A stretch of DNA of 64,000 nucleotides, from positions 2,902,001 to 2,966,000 of the forward strand of contig NZ_CP117834.1 of the NCBI RefSeq assembly GCF_028735875.1. The letters run 5' to 3'. Made by a program: the position numbers and the translations under genes. The notes under the pieces are model-generated. The model did not search any database. It saw nothing but the letters and a program-made list of their open reading frames with translations, and was not told where the DNA came from. Positions 40,493-48,950 of the stretch are shown piece by piece. The stretch comes from Shouchella hunanensis. Lineage in GTDB: Bacteria; Bacillota; Bacilli; Bacillales; Bacillaceae_D. Positions within the stretch are counted from its first letter, which is position 1, and each line of letters opens with the position of its first letter.

Positions 40493-42271
40493 CTACTTCT
40501 TTCCAAGTCTTTCTTCTAATTGTTCTACTAAACCTACAATTTCAGCTGTTCTTGCTTCTCTGTCGGCCGTTTCCTGTGCTTTCTTAAGAGCGTTGTGGAG
40601 CTCTTCTCCCTTTAATCCAGCATCCATATCAATTGTCTGACTTAATGCTTCTTCATACTGGCGCAGTGCATCTGCCTCCTGACCGATAATGTCAGTCTCA
40701 CAGCTACCACCGATGGCAATATTGTGCTCATGCCCAGTAAAGAAACAGTTCTCAATGAATCCACCTGCATGAAGGAGGCGAATGGCACATGTCCCACCAT
40801 CTTGAATAAACGTTTCTCGTATGGTTGGGGAGCTATTCCGTATATCAATCTGAGCTTCGTAATGTCCGTTAATTTGACAGTGCTCAATAAGACCATAAGA
40901 TTGTTTCTCAAATCGAATGCCGCTCTCATAGCTATCAATCACTTTCGATTCGTTCATATTTAACTGTGAGCCATTGGACACATACAGTTGTGGATAGGCA
41001 TCATGATGGTGATAGAAACTACTATTCGTTAAGTGAACGAGGCTTCCATCAATAATATAGAGACCGCTTTGTCGTCCGTTAAATACATCGATATCATCAA
41101 GAGTCGCCTCACTAAAATCTGCGACAACGATCTGGTTTAATTCGTTATCGAAGAAACGACAGTGAGCGATTGTGGCACTAGACCGTTCTGTTAACCATAA
41201 CCCGTAGTGGGCACCTTCGAATACCGAGCTATGCTTCATGCTTAAGCGAGCCTTTTCGCTAAGAGCAATTTGCGGCATAGCATGGTTAAATAGATCCGTT
41301 GCTTCAATGTAAACATAACTATTAGCCGTTTGACTAAGAGCAGAGCGTTCACCGTTATGCACTTTGCAATGAAAGAGATAGGCTGATGCATCTTGAATCA
41401 TAAGCTGATCATGAGTATGGTCTTTTATCGTGCATTGTTCGATCTCGGCTTTACTACCGTTCTCAAGCTTTATTCCAACTTGTCCACTTTCAATCGTTGA
41501 ATTCTTTAAAAAGAGTTCTCCGCCATGTGCTTCAATTTGCACAGGGGCATTGTCACTGAATTTTGACGATCGGAACGTTAGTGTTGCTTGATCTTGCAAA
41601 TAGACAGCTCCAGACTGACTTTCGTAAATTTGGCAGCTTTCTAACACAGCCTCACTATTTCCCTGAGCTTTAATTTGCCGTTGGGAAGAGTGGTGTCCAT
41701 ATAATTGGCAATGCTCAACGTAAGAACGGCTTTCTTGATCAAAGTAGAACGCTGTTGTTTCGCCGTTATACAGGTGAGAATGCTTCATAATAAGACGGCC
41801 GTTTGATCCAGTGTATACTTGACTTCCGTGTTGCTCGTAAAGTGCACAATATTCAATACGTGCTCGTCCTCTATTGTGTATTCCAATTCCATTATGACGA
41901 ATTGTAGCATCCGTTAATGATAAGTGACCGTGTTCTTTTATTTGAATGGCATATTTCTTAAGTTCATGAAATTGACAATGAATGACATGAGCGTGACCTT
42001 GTTCAATTAACAATCCTTTATCAGATTGAGAGAATGAAAGGTTTTTAATGTGAACCGAAGCATTTTTGATTACTTTAAACCTACCTGCAATACGTACGTC
42101 TTCAGGTTGATCAGAGAGTCCAATAATGGTCACCGATTTAGATAATTGTAGAGACTCGTGATAAAGACCAGGTTCAATCTCAATCGTGTCTCCATCATTT
42201 GCATCTAGTAGAGCCTGTCTAATCGTTTTGTATTTCGACAGCAATTTGCGTGAAACTTGAATTTTCTTCAC
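40493..42271 (-). CDS. Cytosolic right-handed parallel beta-helix repeat protein
   Basis: The protein has 592 residues. GTG 42271 chosen, 9 bases after GAGGTGAC. The N-terminal YKTIRQALLDANDGDTIEIEPGLYHE resembles the start of pectin-lyase-like folds. About 20 imperfect repeats of 22-24 residues follow (for example SAVLESCQIYESQSGAVYLQD), each with a polar turn and many His. The last 60 residues are charged helices and probably a coiled coil. No signal peptide, no pectinase active site evident. Function unknown; a cytosolic scaffold is a guess. Confidence 0.85.
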   Translation of the reverse strand: MKKIQVSRKLLSKYKTIRQALLDANDGDTIEIEPGLYHESLQLSKSVTIIGLSDQPEDVRIAGRFKVIKNASVHIKNLSFSQSDKGLLIEQGHAHVIHCQFHELKKYAIQIKEHGHLSLTDATIRHNGIGIHNRGRARIEYCALYEQHGSQVYTGSNGRLIMKHSHLYNGETTAFYFDQESRSYVEHCQLYGHHSSQRQIKAQGNSEAVLESCQIYESQSGAVYLQDQATLTFRSSKFSDNAPVQIEAHGGELFLKNSTIESGQVGIKLENGSKAEIEQCTIKDHTHDQLMIQDASAYLFHCKVHNGERSALSQTANSYVYIEATDLFNHAMPQIALSEKARLSMKHSSVFEGAHYGLWLTERSSATIAHCRFFDNELNQIVVADFSEATLDDIDVFNGRQSGLYIIDGSLVHLTNSSFYHHHDAYPQLYVSNGSQLNMNESKVIDSYESGIRFEKQSYGLIEHCQINGHYEAQIDIRNSSPTIRETFIQDGGTCAIRLLHAGGFIENCFFTGHEHNIAIGGSCETDIIGQEADALRQYEEALSQTIDMDAGLKGEELHNALKKAQETADREARTAEIVGLVEQLEERLGKK

Positions 42272-42433
42272 TACTATTGTCACCTCGAATCTGCCTTTTA
42301 GTATACCTGCTTTTCCAAATACTGTCCAAGAGCTTTTCATCATTAGAAGAAAAAAACTTCGGTTTCTTAATTCTATGTTTATCGTTTATGGATTAAGGAA
42401 AAAAAGGTAGAGAGAACATAAGGAGGGTTATAC

Positions 42434-43303
42434 ATGAACCATTTTGACGATCTTTCAAACGGTATTCCAAAACAAAAGCAACAGAAGCAACCAGGTATAG
42501 AATCACAAATGAATCCTTTGCCTACTTATGAAAGCGAGAATTATAAAGGAACGGATAAATTGAAAGGAAAAGTCGCGCTTATTACTGGGGGCGATTCTGG
42601 AATCGGTAGAGCTGTAGCAATTGGTTATGCAAAAGAAGGGGCGCACATTGCGATTGTATACTTAGATGAACATGAAGATGCTGAGTTTACAAAAGAAAAA
42701 GTGGAGAGCCATGGTGTTAGCTGTATTACGATCTCAGGCGACATTACGGATGAATCTTTTTGTGTCTCCTCTGTTGAACGCTGTGTAGCAGAGTTGGGTG
42801 GACTTGATATCTTGGTGAACAATGCTGCTGAACAGCATCCAGTCAATGATTTACGTGAATTGAGTGATGAGCAACTGAAGCGAACTTTTGCAACGAATTT
42901 TTACTCGTATGTTTATTTTACAAAAGCGGCTTTAGACTATTTACAAGAAGGTAGTGCGATCATTAATACATCGTCAATTAATGCTTATCGCGGCAATATC
43001 TCACTTATTGATTATACGAGTACAAAAGGGGCGATTACAGCATTTACACGTTCGATGGCGCAATCACTAGCAAGTAAAAACATACGTGTGAACAGTATAG
43101 CGCCTGGACCAATTTGGACACCTCTTATACCTGCATCGTTTGATGAAGAAAAAGTAGCTCAATTTGGTCAAAATACATTAATGGGGAGACCTGGTCAACC
43201 AAGTGAACTGGTGGGGGCTTATGTACTCCTCGCCTCAGAAGATTCGTCATATATGACTGGTCAAGCAATCCATATTAATGGAGGAGACTACATTAGCTCT
43301 TAA
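42434..43303 (+). CDS. SDR oxidoreductase, YhdF/stress-protein type
   Basis: The protein has 289 residues. A 45-residue N-terminal extension precedes the Rossmann motif TGGDSGIGRA; active-site Tyr/Lys in YTSTKGA and NNAAEQ are in place. It is the longer, stress-related SDR class of bacilli (YhdF, YhxD). AAGGAGGG precedes ATG. Substrate unknown, likely an aldehyde or sugar. Own terminator. Confidence 0.85.
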   Translation: MNHFDDLSNGIPKQKQQKQPGIESQMNPLPTYESENYKGTDKLKGKVALITGGDSGIGRAVAIGYAKEGAHIAIVYLDEHEDAEFTKEKVESHGVSCITISGDITDESFCVSSVERCVAELGGLDILVNNAAEQHPVNDLRELSDEQLKRTFATNFYSYVYFTKAALDYLQEGSAIINTSSINAYRGNISLIDYTSTKGAITAFTRSMAQSLASKNIRVNSIAPGPIWTPLIPASFDEEKVAQFGQNTLMGRPGQPSELVGAYVLLASEDSSYMTGQAIHINGGDYISS

Positions 43304-43315
43304 TTGAAACGAATG

Positions 43316-43358
43316 ACCTCCCGTAGCGTATCAAGCATACGTAACGGGAGGTTTTTTT
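43316..43358. terminator. Bidirectional terminator
   Basis: ACCTCCCGT (43316-43324) pairs with ACGGGAGGT (43344-43352), extended by CGTAT/ATACG inside. Seven T on the plus side. Confidence 0.85.
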
Positions 43359-43360
43359 GT

Positions 43361-44083
43361 TTAACGAGACATACGGGTAACGAAGTGATAGCGGTCACCT
43401 CTATAACGTGTATACACCAATTCTAATACACGGTTCGTTGACGTAATGGCTTGTCTACGAATAGCGAGGAGCGGGTCTCCCTCAGAGATGTCAAGTAGAT
43501 GAGCATCTTCTTTATTTGCTAATACAGAACGGATCGTTTGTTCAGAGTGATCAATCTCATAGCCAAGTTCATGCTCAAAATAAGCATAAAGGGATGAATG
43601 CAAAATAGTCTCTGTTAAATGAGGCGCTATATCAGTTGGAATAAAGGCTTGCTCTGTTGCTATCGGAATTTGGTTCGCTAACCGAACGCGAAACACTGAA
43701 TAAATTTCAGTTCCACTAGCAACTTGCAAAAGATTAGCTATGTCGGCATCCGCTTTTATTCGTTTAAATGAAAGAAGCTTTGATTCAGGAACCATGTTGC
43801 GATTAACCATGTCTTCACTAAAGCTTGTTGTTTTTGTTAATGATTGTTCAATATTATGATGCGCAACGAATGTTCCTCTGCCTTTTTCTCGTACGAGCTG
43901 TTTTTTTTGAACGAGGTTATTTATACCTTGACGAACGGTCATCCGACTGATTTGATAACGATCAGCAAATTCACGCTCAGAAGGCAGGGCATCACCTGGC
44001 TTTAATAGTCCATCTTCAATTTGTTTGTGTATAAGTTCTTCTATTTGGTAATAAATCGGAATAGGAGATTGTTTATCAATCAT
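43361..44083 (-). CDS. nagR: GntR/HutC-type repressor of N-acetylglucosamine use
   Basis: The protein has 240 residues. N-terminal winged helix (PIYYQIEELIHKQIEDGLLKPG; SEREFADRYQISRMTVRQGIN) and C-terminal UTRA effector domain. It matches NagR (YvoA) of B. subtilis, which senses glucosamine-6-phosphate or GlcNAc-6-phosphate. Here it is divergent from nagAB rather than third in the operon. A single dre operator lies between. Start has GGAGG. Confidence 0.92.
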   Translation of the reverse strand: MIDKQSPIPIYYQIEELIHKQIEDGLLKPGDALPSEREFADRYQISRMTVRQGINNLVQKKQLVREKGRGTFVAHHNIEQSLTKTTSFSEDMVNRNMVPESKLLSFKRIKADADIANLLQVASGTEIYSVFRVRLANQIPIATEQAFIPTDIAPHLTETILHSSLYAYFEHELGYEIDHSEQTIRSVLANKEDAHLLDISEGDPLLAIRRQAITSTNRVLELVYTRYRGDRYHFVTRMSR

Positions 44084-44146
44084 TATCGTTCCTCCGCAAA
44101 AGCATAATTTTCATAATGAAAGTATAGCATAAATTGAATCAAGACA

Positions 44147-44162
44147 ATTGGTATAGACAACT
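44147..44162 (+). promoter_or_regulatory. NagR operator (dre site)
   Basis: ATTGGTATAGACAACT equals the dre sequence known for B. subtilis NagR. It overlaps the -35 of the nagAB promoter, so binding should block RNA polymerase. Confidence 0.92.
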
Positions 44163-44182
44163 AAACGTCTAGATAATATAAT
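44154..44182 (+). promoter_or_regulatory. nagAB promoter
   Basis: TAGACA (44154-44159), 17-base spacer, TATAAT (44177-44182). Confidence 0.7.
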
Positions 44183-44206
44183 GAATTTATAAAGGATGTG
44201 AAAAAA

Positions 44207-45370
44207 GTGGCAGAACTACTTTTAAAAGGCAAGCAAATGGTTTCAGGTATTCCAAATGAGACTAGATGTGAAGGGTTCTTTGTAGCAGTCGAAGCTGGGA
44301 AAATCATTGAAGTTGGAACGGGTGATGCCCCACACCTTATAAGAAAAGATACGAAGGTAGTATCGTTATCGGATAATCAATGGCTTGTTCCTGGCTTTGT
44401 TGACTTGCACATTCATGGCGGTTATGGCGTTGATGTTATGGACCATTCAGATGAAGGATTACAGCAATTGAAAGATTCTTTAACGAGGGAAGGGACAACG
44501 TCATTTCTAGCAACGACAATTACGCAATCGATTCAGTCTATTGAAGAGGTCATTCACCAAGTGGCCGTTCACCCAAATCAAGGAGGGGCTGAAATTGTAG
44601 GACTGCATATAGAGGGACCTTTCATAAATGAAGTAAGAAAAGGGGCTCAGCCAGCCCAATATATTGTCGATCCAGCGATTGAACTAATGGAGAAATGGAC
44701 GAATATCGCGCTAGGGAAAATCAAACAAGTTACGTACGCACCAGAAAAACCAGGTGGTTTAGAGTTAACAACCTATCTTCGTGAGCACGCAATCAATCCA
44801 TCAATTGGACATTCAGATGCACAATATGACGAGATTGAATTAGCAATCAACAACGGTTTAAATCAAGCAACACATTTATTTAACGGCATGCGTCCATTGC
44901 ATCACCGAGAACCAGGTGTAGTCGGTACAGCGTTACTAAGAGATGAACTCGATGTAGAGCTCATTGCAGATGGCATTCATATTCATCCACATATGATTCA
45001 ACTTGCTTGGAAAGTAAAAGGCACCAATCGTTGTCTTCTTATTACCGATTCAATGCGGGCCAAGGGGTTAGCTGATGGAACCTATGACTTAGGCGGGCAG
45101 GACGTCCAAGTGAAAGATGGGCAAGCGACACTGGAAGATGGAAGTTTGGCTGGGTCGATTCTACCAATGAATGAAGCGATAACGAATATGATGATTTTTT
45201 CAGGGTGCACGTTTGAAGAAGCAATCCAAATGGCAACCTATAATCCAGCGAGAAAAATTAATGTGCTAGATCGGAAAGGGACGATTGAAGTCGGGAAGGA
45301 CGCTGATTTCGTTATCTGGGAAGACGGTAAGATTGTCTCTACATTTTGCAAAGGTAGCCACTGCTTATAA
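44207..45370 (+). CDS. nagA: N-acetylglucosamine-6-phosphate deacetylase
   Basis: The protein has 387 residues from GTG 44207, 10 bases after AAAGGA; GTG 44198 overlaps that site. It removes acetate from GlcNAc-6-P. Amidohydrolase motifs: PGFVDLHIHGGYGVDVMD (metal His pair), GLHIEGPF (metal Glu), HSDAQYD, THLFNGMRPLHHREPG, and the catalytic Asp in LLITDSMRAKG. It feeds nagB 17 bases downstream. Confidence 0.96.
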   Translation: MAELLLKGKQMVSGIPNETRCEGFFVAVEAGKIIEVGTGDAPHLIRKDTKVVSLSDNQWLVPGFVDLHIHGGYGVDVMDHSDEGLQQLKDSLTREGTTSFLATTITQSIQSIEEVIHQVAVHPNQGGAEIVGLHIEGPFINEVRKGAQPAQYIVDPAIELMEKWTNIALGKIKQVTYAPEKPGGLELTTYLREHAINPSIGHSDAQYDEIELAINNGLNQATHLFNGMRPLHHREPGVVGTALLRDELDVELIADGIHIHPHMIQLAWKVKGTNRCLLITDSMRAKGLADGTYDLGGQDVQVKDGQATLEDGSLAGSILPMNEAITNMMIFSGCTFEEAIQMATYNPARKINVLDRKGTIEVGKDADFVIWEDGKIVSTFCKGSHCL

Positions 45371-45386
45371 GAAAGGAAGGTTCTTT

Positions 45387-46127
45387 ATGAAGATTGTGTA
45401 CGTGAAAGATTATGATGCATTAAGTGAGGCTGGTGCGTCAATTTTACTGGAACATATAAAAGCAAAGCCATCATTGACAATGGGGCTAGCAACAGGTGGA
45501 ACGCCAAAAGGAACTTATGAAAAACTAATTAACATGTCGGAGCAGGAAAAGGTTTCATTTGAACAAGTCCGAACGTTTAATTTAGATGAATATGTTGGGC
45601 TTTCAAAAGAAGATCCAAATAGCTATCATCACTATATGAAAGGCATGCTTTTTAACCATATTAACATTCAGTCAACGCACACCTTTATTCCAAATGGAGA
45701 AGCTGCATCCATAGAGTTGGAATGTCAGGATTATGAACAGCGTATAAAAGCAGAAGGCGGGATTGATATTCAGCTGCTTGGTATTGGCAATAACGGTCAT
45801 ATTGGCTTCAATGAGCCAGGGACTGATTTCTCAGAAACCACTCATATGGTTGAGTTGGCTGATGCGACAAGGGAAGCAAATGCGCGTTATTTTAACGCTA
45901 AAGAGGATGTGCCAAAGCAAGCCATTACAATGGGGATTGCAAGCATTATGGCAGCAAAGGAAATACTATTATTAATTTCCGGTAAAGACAAGCAACATGC
46001 CTTTTCCACCCTTATTGAGGGTGGAATAGATCAAGCGTTTCCTGCTTCGATTCTGAAAGAGCATCCACGTGTAACCGTTATAGTTGATCGAGACGCAGCT
46101 GGTCAATATTTTGACGAATCAGCATAA
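45387..46127 (+). CDS. nagB: Glucosamine-6-phosphate deaminase
   Basis: The protein has 246 residues. ATG 45387 chosen with AAGGAAGG upstream. It isomerises and deaminates glucosamine-6-P to fructose-6-P and ammonia. Signature MGLATGGTPKGTYEKL, FNLDEYVGL, GIGNNGHIGFNEPG and the terminal HPRVTVIVD are present. Second gene of the nag operon. Confidence 0.96.
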   Translation: MKIVYVKDYDALSEAGASILLEHIKAKPSLTMGLATGGTPKGTYEKLINMSEQEKVSFEQVRTFNLDEYVGLSKEDPNSYHHYMKGMLFNHINIQSTHTFIPNGEAASIELECQDYEQRIKAEGGIDIQLLGIGNNGHIGFNEPGTDFSETTHMVELADATREANARYFNAKEDVPKQAITMGIASIMAAKEILLLISGKDKQHAFSTLIEGGIDQAFPASILKEHPRVTVIVDRDAAGQYFDESA

Positions 46128-46171
46128 AAAAGATACGGGCGAATTACTTCTTCGCTACCGTATCTTTTTTT
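46128..46171. terminator. nagAB terminator, bidirectional
   Basis: AAAAGATACGG (46128-46138) pairs with CCGTATCTTTT (46158-46168). It overlaps the end of the convergent DUF418 gene. Confidence 0.8.
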
Positions 46172-47349
46172 GTTATTGACTGCCACTTCAAATAAGTTCC
46201 ACTTCGCCACATCCACTCTAAGGGACCAATTCGGAAAAAGTGTAGCCAAATCGAACTTAGTAACACTTGCAGCCCATAAACCCCGATAGAAAGGAGTGCA
46301 CCATAAAAAACTCCTAATTGACCATAAAGTCCAAGTCCATATCCATAGAATAAAAATGTAAAAAGAATAGACTGAAGAATATAGTTTGAGAACGCCATCT
46401 TTCCAACGTTGGCAAAAGGGAAAAACCATTTAGACCCATATGATACAAGGATTGCTATGCACGTTCCGTAAAATAACGCTAGAAAAGGTGCGCCAATATA
46501 TATCGATAACGTTTGATATTGAGTGTTCATTCCTTCAGCAAGTGCGTTTGGAAGCTTAGCTGCGATCCCTATTAGAAGTAATACAGGTAACAGCAACAAT
46601 GCTTTTTTGCGGTATAAATGAAAGGCTTCAAGCCACTTATTTCGAGCCACAAATGCACCGAATAAAAACATTGGCATAACGGTTAATACAGCGGAGAGTT
46701 GATAAAACAATTCCCCGAAGACGAAAGCCACTGTGCTATCTCCTGTGCTAATGCCTATAAGATCGTGGCTTGCCCGAAATTGGATATGATCACGATACGA
46801 ACCATCTGAAAGAACAGCTTGTTCAGCAGAGTAAAAATAAGGAGCAGGTGTTTCACCTACATCAGGAATAAGAGCCGTGAGTCCTAAAACTCCAAACCAA
46901 ATGAGTGCACTAATGAGTATGCCACGTTTTTTTAACGGCATAAAAGCGAATAGAAGCATGGCCGTAAGCGAATAAGTAAGAAGGATATCTCCCCGCCATA
47001 TGAAAAGAATATGTAATAAGCCAAATACTAACAGAAGTACGGTTCGACGCCAAAAAACAGGACTATAGGATTGATTTTTTTCTTTAAAGCGGTCACGCTG
47101 CAACGTCATTCCATAACCAAATAGAAATGAAAACAGGGTAATAAAACTTCCATCAACGAACAAGCGAATAAAAAAATGAGCTCCTTCGTCTAATTCACCA
47201 TTAGCGTACATTCCACTAACGGGAGTCATACTACCGAGCATCCCAAATTGAAACACAATGCTATTAGCGAGTAAAATGCCAAGTAATGCAATTCCTCTAA
47301 TTACATCAAGAGACATAATTCGGTCATGTTGCTGTAAAGGTGTATGCAT
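46144..47349 (-). CDS. DUF418 membrane protein, YeiB-like
   Basis: The protein has 401 residues, about 10 helices. RIMSLDVIRGIALLGILLAN at the N-terminus and the C-terminal DUF418 segment (FPFANVGKMAFSNYILQS, then RIGPLEWMWRSGTYLKW) are family signatures, related to acyltransferase/heparan-type membrane proteins. B. subtilis has YrkO and YxaH. Function unknown. Convergent with nagB. Confidence 0.88.
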   Translation of the reverse strand: MHTPLQQHDRIMSLDVIRGIALLGILLANSIVFQFGMLGSMTPVSGMYANGELDEGAHFFIRLFVDGSFITLFSFLFGYGMTLQRDRFKEKNQSYSPVFWRRTVLLLVFGLLHILFIWRGDILLTYSLTAMLLFAFMPLKKRGILISALIWFGVLGLTALIPDVGETPAPYFYSAEQAVLSDGSYRDHIQFRASHDLIGISTGDSTVAFVFGELFYQLSAVLTVMPMFLFGAFVARNKWLEAFHLYRKKALLLLPVLLLIGIAAKLPNALAEGMNTQYQTLSIYIGAPFLALFYGTCIAILVSYGSKWFFPFANVGKMAFSNYILQSILFTFLFYGYGLGLYGQLGVFYGALLSIGVYGLQVLLSSIWLHFFRIGPLEWMWRSGTYLKWQSITKKDTVAKK

Positions 47350-47502
47350 GCTAAACGATCAATCCTCCAATATAAATAAATAACATAACCCACTAATTAT
47401 CCCACGTTCTCAAAAGATTGAAAAGTGAATTCATTCTATTTGTATTTTTACTAATTTAAAGTAGACTAAAAGAGAGACTAAAGAAAAAAGGAGTGGACAG
47501 GT

Positions 47503-48891
47503 ATGAATGAAATAATAAAAGGAATGAGTGCACACCGTTCCATTCGTGCTTATCAGACGGAAAACGTTACGAAAGAACAAATACAAACGATAACAAATGC
47601 GGCTCGATGGGCGTCTACGTCAAATCATGTGCAAGCCTATTCGATTCTCTCCATTCAATCAAAGCAAACAAAACAAACCTTGGCCGAGCTCACAGGTGGT
47701 CAACGTTGGGTTGAAGAATGCCCTGTTTTCTTTGTTCTTTGTGCAGATTACACTAGACAGCGATATGCCAGCGAAAAGCATGGAGTTTCGTTTGATGTTG
47801 GTGGCGCTGAACAACTACTTGTTGCTGCTGTAGATGTTGCCCTTGTGGCGCAAAACATGTTGTTAGCGGCAGAATCTATCAATTTAAGCGGAGTTATGAT
47901 TGGCGGAATTCGTAACCAACCAAAAGAAGTAAGTGAGCTGCTTGGCTTACCAGATTACGTTTTTCCGGTCATGGGGCTTGCAATTGGTGCACCTGGTCAA
48001 GACATAACCCAGAAGCCTCGTTTACCAGAGCAAGCGGTTGTACACGAAGAAGTGTATAACACAAGTCAACAGGAACTCATTGATACATATGATGCTGAAA
48101 TGGAGCGCTATTACCTTGAGCGTACAAATGGAAGCCGATCAACCACATGGACTGAACTTATGGCTCAATACACAAGTGTTCGAAAGCGAGCACATATGGA
48201 TAATTTTCTGAAAGAAAAAGGGTTTTTACAAAGTGAAAAGGGAGAGGATGGAATGACAGGAAACCGTTTTAAAGATATTGGGGATATTTATTGTGTAGGT
48301 CGTAACTATGCAGAGCATGCGAAGGAATTAGGTAACGATGTCCCAAAGCAACCACTTTTATTTACAAAGCCTAGAAGCTCATTAGCACTAGCAGACGGCC
48401 AGCAACTAGTGTTCCCGCATGATAAAGGGAGCATTCATTACGAAATTGAGCTCGTATTAAAAATTGACCGCGATGTTTCAGAAGAAGATAAATTAGTTGA
48501 TGTGGTAAGCGAAGTTGCGTTAGGATTGGATTTAACATTGCGTGATGTACAAGATACGTTAAAGCAAAAAGGGCACCCTTGGCTGCGAGCAAAAGGCTTT
48601 CCTAATGCAGCTATCTTAACACCGTTTTTTGCTTTTACAGGTGAAGAAGCGTGCCAAATAATTCCTTTCCAACTCAAAAAAAACGGAGAGATGGTGCAAG
48701 AGGGCTATACAAGCCAAATGATTTTTAGTTTAAGCTCTCTTTTTGAAGAAGTGAAAAAGGAATTTGGGCTAAGAAAAGGTGACTTACTCTTTACAGGCAC
48801 ACCAAAAGGGGTAGGGGAAATGAAGCATGGCGATCACTTTGCCCTGTATTTCAACCATGAGGAAAAAGGTTCTTTCACTGTAAGTGAGTAA
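47503..48891 (+). CDS. Fusion of NfrA-type nitroreductase and FAH-family hydrolase
   Basis: The protein has 462 residues. Residues 1-250 match flavin reductase/nitroreductase NfrA: SAHRSIRAYQTENVT, AARWASTSNHVQAYS, and the arginine-rich end (TNGSRSTTWTELMAQ). Residues 251-462 are a fumarylacetoacetate hydrolase-type domain: IYCVGRNYAEHAKELG, metal-binding HYEIELVLKI, KGFPNAAILTP, LLFTGTPKGVGEM. No stop codon separates them. An internal GGGAGAGG and ATG (48253) at the joint would allow the second domain to be made alone. Both parts have intact motifs. It may be one bifunctional enzyme or a recent readthrough fusion. Confidence 0.88.
   Translation: MNEIIKGMSAHRSIRAYQTENVTKEQIQTITNAARWASTSNHVQAYSILSIQSKQTKQTLAELTGGQRWVEECPVFFVLCADYTRQRYASEKHGVSFDVGGAEQLLVAAVDVALVAQNMLLAAESINLSGVMIGGIRNQPKEVSELLGLPDYVFPVMGLAIGAPGQDITQKPRLPEQAVVHEEVYNTSQQELIDTYDAEMERYYLERTNGSRSTTWTELMAQYTSVRKRAHMDNFLKEKGFLQSEKGEDGMTGNRFKDIGDIYCVGRNYAEHAKELGNDVPKQPLLFTKPRSSLALADGQQLVFPHDKGSIHYEIELVLKIDRDVSEEDKLVDVVSEVALGLDLTLRDVQDTLKQKGHPWLRAKGFPNAAILTPFFAFTGEEACQIIPFQLKKNGEMVQEGYTSQMIFSLSSLFEEVKKEFGLRKGDLLFTGTPKGVGEMKHGDHFALYFNHEEKGSFTVSE
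48240..48255 (+). promoter_or_regulatory. Internal ribosome site at the nitroreductase-FAH joint
   Basis: GGGAGAGG (48240-48247) lies 5 bases ahead of ATG 48253, in the same frame as the upstream domain. It is what one expects of a formerly separate gene. Confidence 0.6.
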
Positions 48892-48950
48892 AAGTGTTAA
48901 AGAGAAGCGATACTGATGGTAGTGAAGAGTGTGAAGGGACGAAGAACAAC

